A stretch of 64,000 nucleotides of DNA from the NCBI RefSeq assembly GCF_002156385.1, contig NZ_MVJM01000002.1:1259209-1323208 (forward strand). Direction: 5' to 3'. Position numbers and translations under genes: made by a program. The notes under the pieces are model-generated. The model did no database searches. It was given only the letters and a program-made list of their open reading frames with translations, and was not told the origin of the DNA. The stretch is from Halalkalibacter urbisdiaboli. Lineage in GTDB: Bacteria > Bacillota > Bacilli > Bacillales > Bacillaceae_D. This document shows, piece after piece, positions 62,072 to 64,000 of this stretch (position 1 is the stretch's first letter; every line of letters begins with the position of its first letter).

Positions 62072-62111
62072 CAAAAAAGACCTCCCAGGAATCGTATCTG
62101 CGGAGGTCTTT
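62072..62111 (-). terminator. Intrinsic terminator after walJ
   Basis: On the minus strand AAAGACCTCC pairs with GGAGGTCTTT around a 16-base loop, followed by TTTG. The remainder of 61789-62071 holds the htrC promoter region and no gene. Confidence 0.85.
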
Positions 62112-62121
62112 CATCAACACC

Positions 62122-62916
62122 TTATACTACTGCAAGGGCGGTTGGATTTAATGGGTCTGTATCGTATAGCTCAAATTGCTCACCTACAGCCATTCCTTGC
62201 TCTTTTAACACTTGTTCCACGGTTAACCTGGCTAAATCCTTCATATTATTATCTAAACTTAAATGGGCCAAATAAATCCGACTTGTGTTATCATCGATGA
62301 CTTCAGAAAGGGCAAGTGCTGCATCCTCGTTTGAGACATGGCCAACATCGCTTAAAATACGACGTTTTACATTCCAAGGATAGCGGCCCATTCGCAACAT
62401 ATTTAAGTCATGATTGGATTCAAAAATATACATATCCGCACCCTTTATCGTTCCTTTAATCCGCTCACTCACATACCCCATATCCGTAGCGAGAACTAGT
62501 TTCTTTCCTGCATGGTGAAACACGTAAAACATCGGCTCAACCGCATCATGGGAGACGCCAAAGGATTCAACATCTAAATCACCAAAGGTTTTTACTTCGC
62601 CCATTGCAAATGTAAACTTTTGTTCAGTCGCAATCGTCCCTAATTGGCTTTCCATCGCTTGCCATGTTTTTTCATTCGCATAGATTGGGAGTTTATGCTT
62701 TCTAGCAAAAATTCCAACTCCTTTAATATGATCACTATGTTCATGGCTAACGAGAATGCCATCTAATTCCTTTGGATTTCGATTCACCTTTTGAAAGAGC
62801 TCGTCCATTTTTTTTCCGCTTAAACCGGCGTCGATAAGTAGTTTTTGCTTATCTGTTTCTACATAGATGGCGTTCCCCGTACTTCCACTCGCGAGTACGC
62901 TAAACCGTAACGTCAT
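62122..62916 (-). CDS. walJ: Metallo-beta-lactamase-fold hydrolase WalJ (YycJ)
   Basis: A 264-residue MBL-fold nuclease-like protein. Metal ligands are in [16 protein letters not shown] and later His/Asp positions ([38 protein letters not shown]). The start [20 protein letters not shown] is typical. The ATG at 62916 gives the same length as B. subtilis WalJ; longer frames overlap walI. It is linked to coordination of cell division and replication in B. subtilis relatives. Confidence 0.94.
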   Translation of the reverse strand: MTLRFSVLASGSTGNAIYVETDKQKLLIDAGLSGKKMDELFQKVNRNPKELDGILVSHEHSDHIKGVGIFARKHKLPIYANEKTWQAMESQLGTIATEQKFTFAMGEVKTFGDLDVESFGVSHDAVEPMFYVFHHAGKKLVLATDMGYVSERIKGTIKGADMYIFESNHDLNMLRMGRYPWNVKRRILSDVGHVSNEDAALALSEVIDDNTSRIYLAHLSLDNNMKDLARLTVEQVLKEQGMAVGEQFELYDTDPLNPTALAVV

Positions 62917-62950
62917 TTTCGGTCCACTCCCATTTTTAATATTGTTTGAA

Positions 62951-63724
62951 CTATGATAGCTGCTGAATGGACCCATCGATAGCATTGACAAGGAATATCT
63001 CCTCTTCCACCGTCACTCTCCACATCGGAGCAAATACTTGTACATCCCCCTGAGGATTGAAAAAGCTATAATAGCCAAATTCAATATCTGAAATGGTCAC
63101 ATTCATTTTTAACAGCTGGTCATTTAATAACGCTTCAACGGCCTTTAAGCTTGAAAGCATTTCTCTCTCCTGACCATCCTGCTCTTCAAATTCGAAATAA
63201 CGCTGTTGATAGCCTCTAATTCGCCCCTGTTCATCTAACTGTATGACTAACGGCTCATCGCCTAACGTATAGGCTGTTTTATCTCCATATGCTTGATATA
63301 GAAGGATTTGATTAGCATCGGAATCAAACCGTCCAAATCTGTATTCGTCTCCATCTAAAACAAACGTATTTAAAAATTGCACAAGGTCCGTCCTAAATTG
63401 TTCCTCTGTTAACGGAAAGGGTTCATTTAGGAACGATAAAATCGTTTTGTCCTCAACAATTCTCGCTTCCTGATCAGATAGTTTTTCAATTTGCTCTTCA
63501 GTAAATGTCACATATTTACCGACAATGAGGACACCTGATGAACCCTCTTCCTTTAATTCAATATCAATCTTTATATTGTTTTCACGCAAACGCTCTTGAA
63601 TCGTTGCCTCGGTAATTAAACTAATTTGGTTTGCAGTATTTTTTTCAGTTAGCTGAATCATAAGAAACAAATTAAGAATGAGGAAGGTAATAATGAAAAT
63701 GGTCTTTGTTCTACTCCAATTCAT
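62951..63724 (-). CDS. walI: WalRK regulatory membrane protein WalI (YycI)
   Basis: A 257-residue protein with one N-terminal membrane helix ([17 protein letters not shown]) and an extracellular YycH/YycI-type domain. Together with WalH it holds the essential kinase WalK in check in the membrane. It overlaps walH by 14 bases. The sequence diverges from B. subtilis YycI as is normal for this family; gene order supports the call. Confidence 0.92.
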   Translation of the reverse strand: MNWSRTKTIFIITFLILNLFLMIQLTEKNTANQISLITEATIQERLRENNIKIDIELKEEGSSGVLIVGKYVTFTEEQIEKLSDQEARIVEDKTILSFLNEPFPLTEEQFRTDLVQFLNTFVLDGDEYRFGRFDSDANQILLYQAYGDKTAYTLGDEPLVIQLDEQGRIRGYQQRYFEFEEQDGQEREMLSSLKAVEALLNDQLLKMNVTISDIEFGYYSFFNPQGDVQVFAPMWRVTVEEEIFLVNAIDGSIQQLS

Positions 63725-64000
63725 CTAAATTCTCCTCCTCCTGCTCAAACGTTACCTTTTGCCAGCGATGATCATATAACACAAACCAATGTGGCTCAAC
63801 GGTCACAAATGTGGCACTCCGCCTAGTCATTTCGTACCCGACTGAAACCCTTTGTAAATTCCGAACTGTAAATAACTCCTGTTCTGATAATCGTTCCAAC
63901 AGCGCTTGTCCGGAAGGCAATTCAACCATTTCAACCGCATCAATAGGATTTGCGTCTAAGTCAAACAGTGGTCGAACATAACCTGTTGTTTGATTTCCAG
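63711..64000 (-). CDS. walH: WalRK regulatory protein WalH (YycH), C-terminal part (runs off right edge)
   Basis: The frame is open to the window edge, with the last ~96 codons visible (QTTGYVRPLFDLDANPIDAV through VGYEMTRRSATFVTVEPHWF to NLDELE). This matches the C-terminal YycH domain by context and style. It overlaps the walI start by 14 bases. The N-terminal part, walK and walR should lie beyond the edge. Confidence 0.88.
   Translation of the reverse strand, partial: GNQTTGYVRPLFDLDANPIDAVEMVELPSGQALLERLSEQELFTVRNLQRVSVGYEMTRRSATFVTVEPHWFVLYDHRWQKVTFEQEEENLDELE

Noticed and set aside
1..64000. CRISPR arrays, rRNA or tRNA genes, intact transposases or prophage
   Set aside because: No regularly spaced repeats, rRNA signatures, tRNA T-loop boxes or full transposase genes were seen on either strand.

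Overview
The window looks like the chromosome of a spore-forming Bacillaceae species, probably alkali- or salt-tolerant, from the origin-proximal part of the genome. Reasons: the right end carries the Bacillus core block walH-walI-walJ-htrC-CxxH-rlmH; two near-perfect ParB/Spo0J parS sites lie at 18.1 and 28.0 kb; there is a bmrCD (yheIH) drug exporter, an rsbQP energy-stress pair, a gamma-type SASP-like gene, a KinB-like kinase, and two OpuA-family glycine betaine importers. Base composition is AT-rich and start signals are GGAGG-type. No rRNA, tRNA or CRISPR array was seen.

Layout. 0-16 kb is mostly minus strand: a GNAT fragment, a two-gene ABC exporter, an OmpR-type two-component system, a GNAT acetyltransferase, an EamA transporter, a plus-strand YdhK lipoprotein, a substrate-binding-protein/diguanylate-cyclase pair, and bmrCD behind a leader peptide and two terminators. 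16-31 kb is mixed: small spore-type protein, AsnC regulator and YitT-like protein, lone DNA adenine methyltransferase, phoX-tatA, IclR regulator, ppc, a GH105 pectin enzyme with operator sites, SIMPL protein, sulfite-oxidase-like protein, and a truncated siderophore permease. 31-50 kb holds a KinB-like kinase, a chemoreceptor, betaine importer 1, rsbQP, membrane proteins, an alpha/beta hydrolase behind a roughly 390-nt attenuator-type leader, and betaine importer 2 (true opuA order) with a divergent GbsR-like regulator.

50.1-59.8 kb is the most unusual part. The 3' end of rlmH (the attachment site of staphylococcal SCC elements) is echoed by four further direct repeats at about 58.09, 56.18, 54.06 and 50.16 kb. 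They split the region into four cassettes of 1.6-3.9 kb carrying cargo such as TetR plus a methyltransferase-like membrane protein, ArsR plus a saccharopine-reductase-like protein, a SAM methyltransferase, and a decayed operon with a CPBP protease. A frameshifted C-terminal remnant of a large serine recombinase lies next to rlmH. I infer a decayed, serially built SCC-like island at rlmH in a Bacillaceae genome. The core wal block resumes at 59.7 kb.

Regulatory logic visible in sequence: two leader-peptide/terminator arrangements that fit ribosome-sensing attenuation (bmrCD; the 44.6 kb hydrolase), a Pho-box-like array before phoX, a cre/LacI-type operator before the GH105 gene, a long palindrome between the TetR gene and its target, and a LexA-type box before a cassette methyltransferase.
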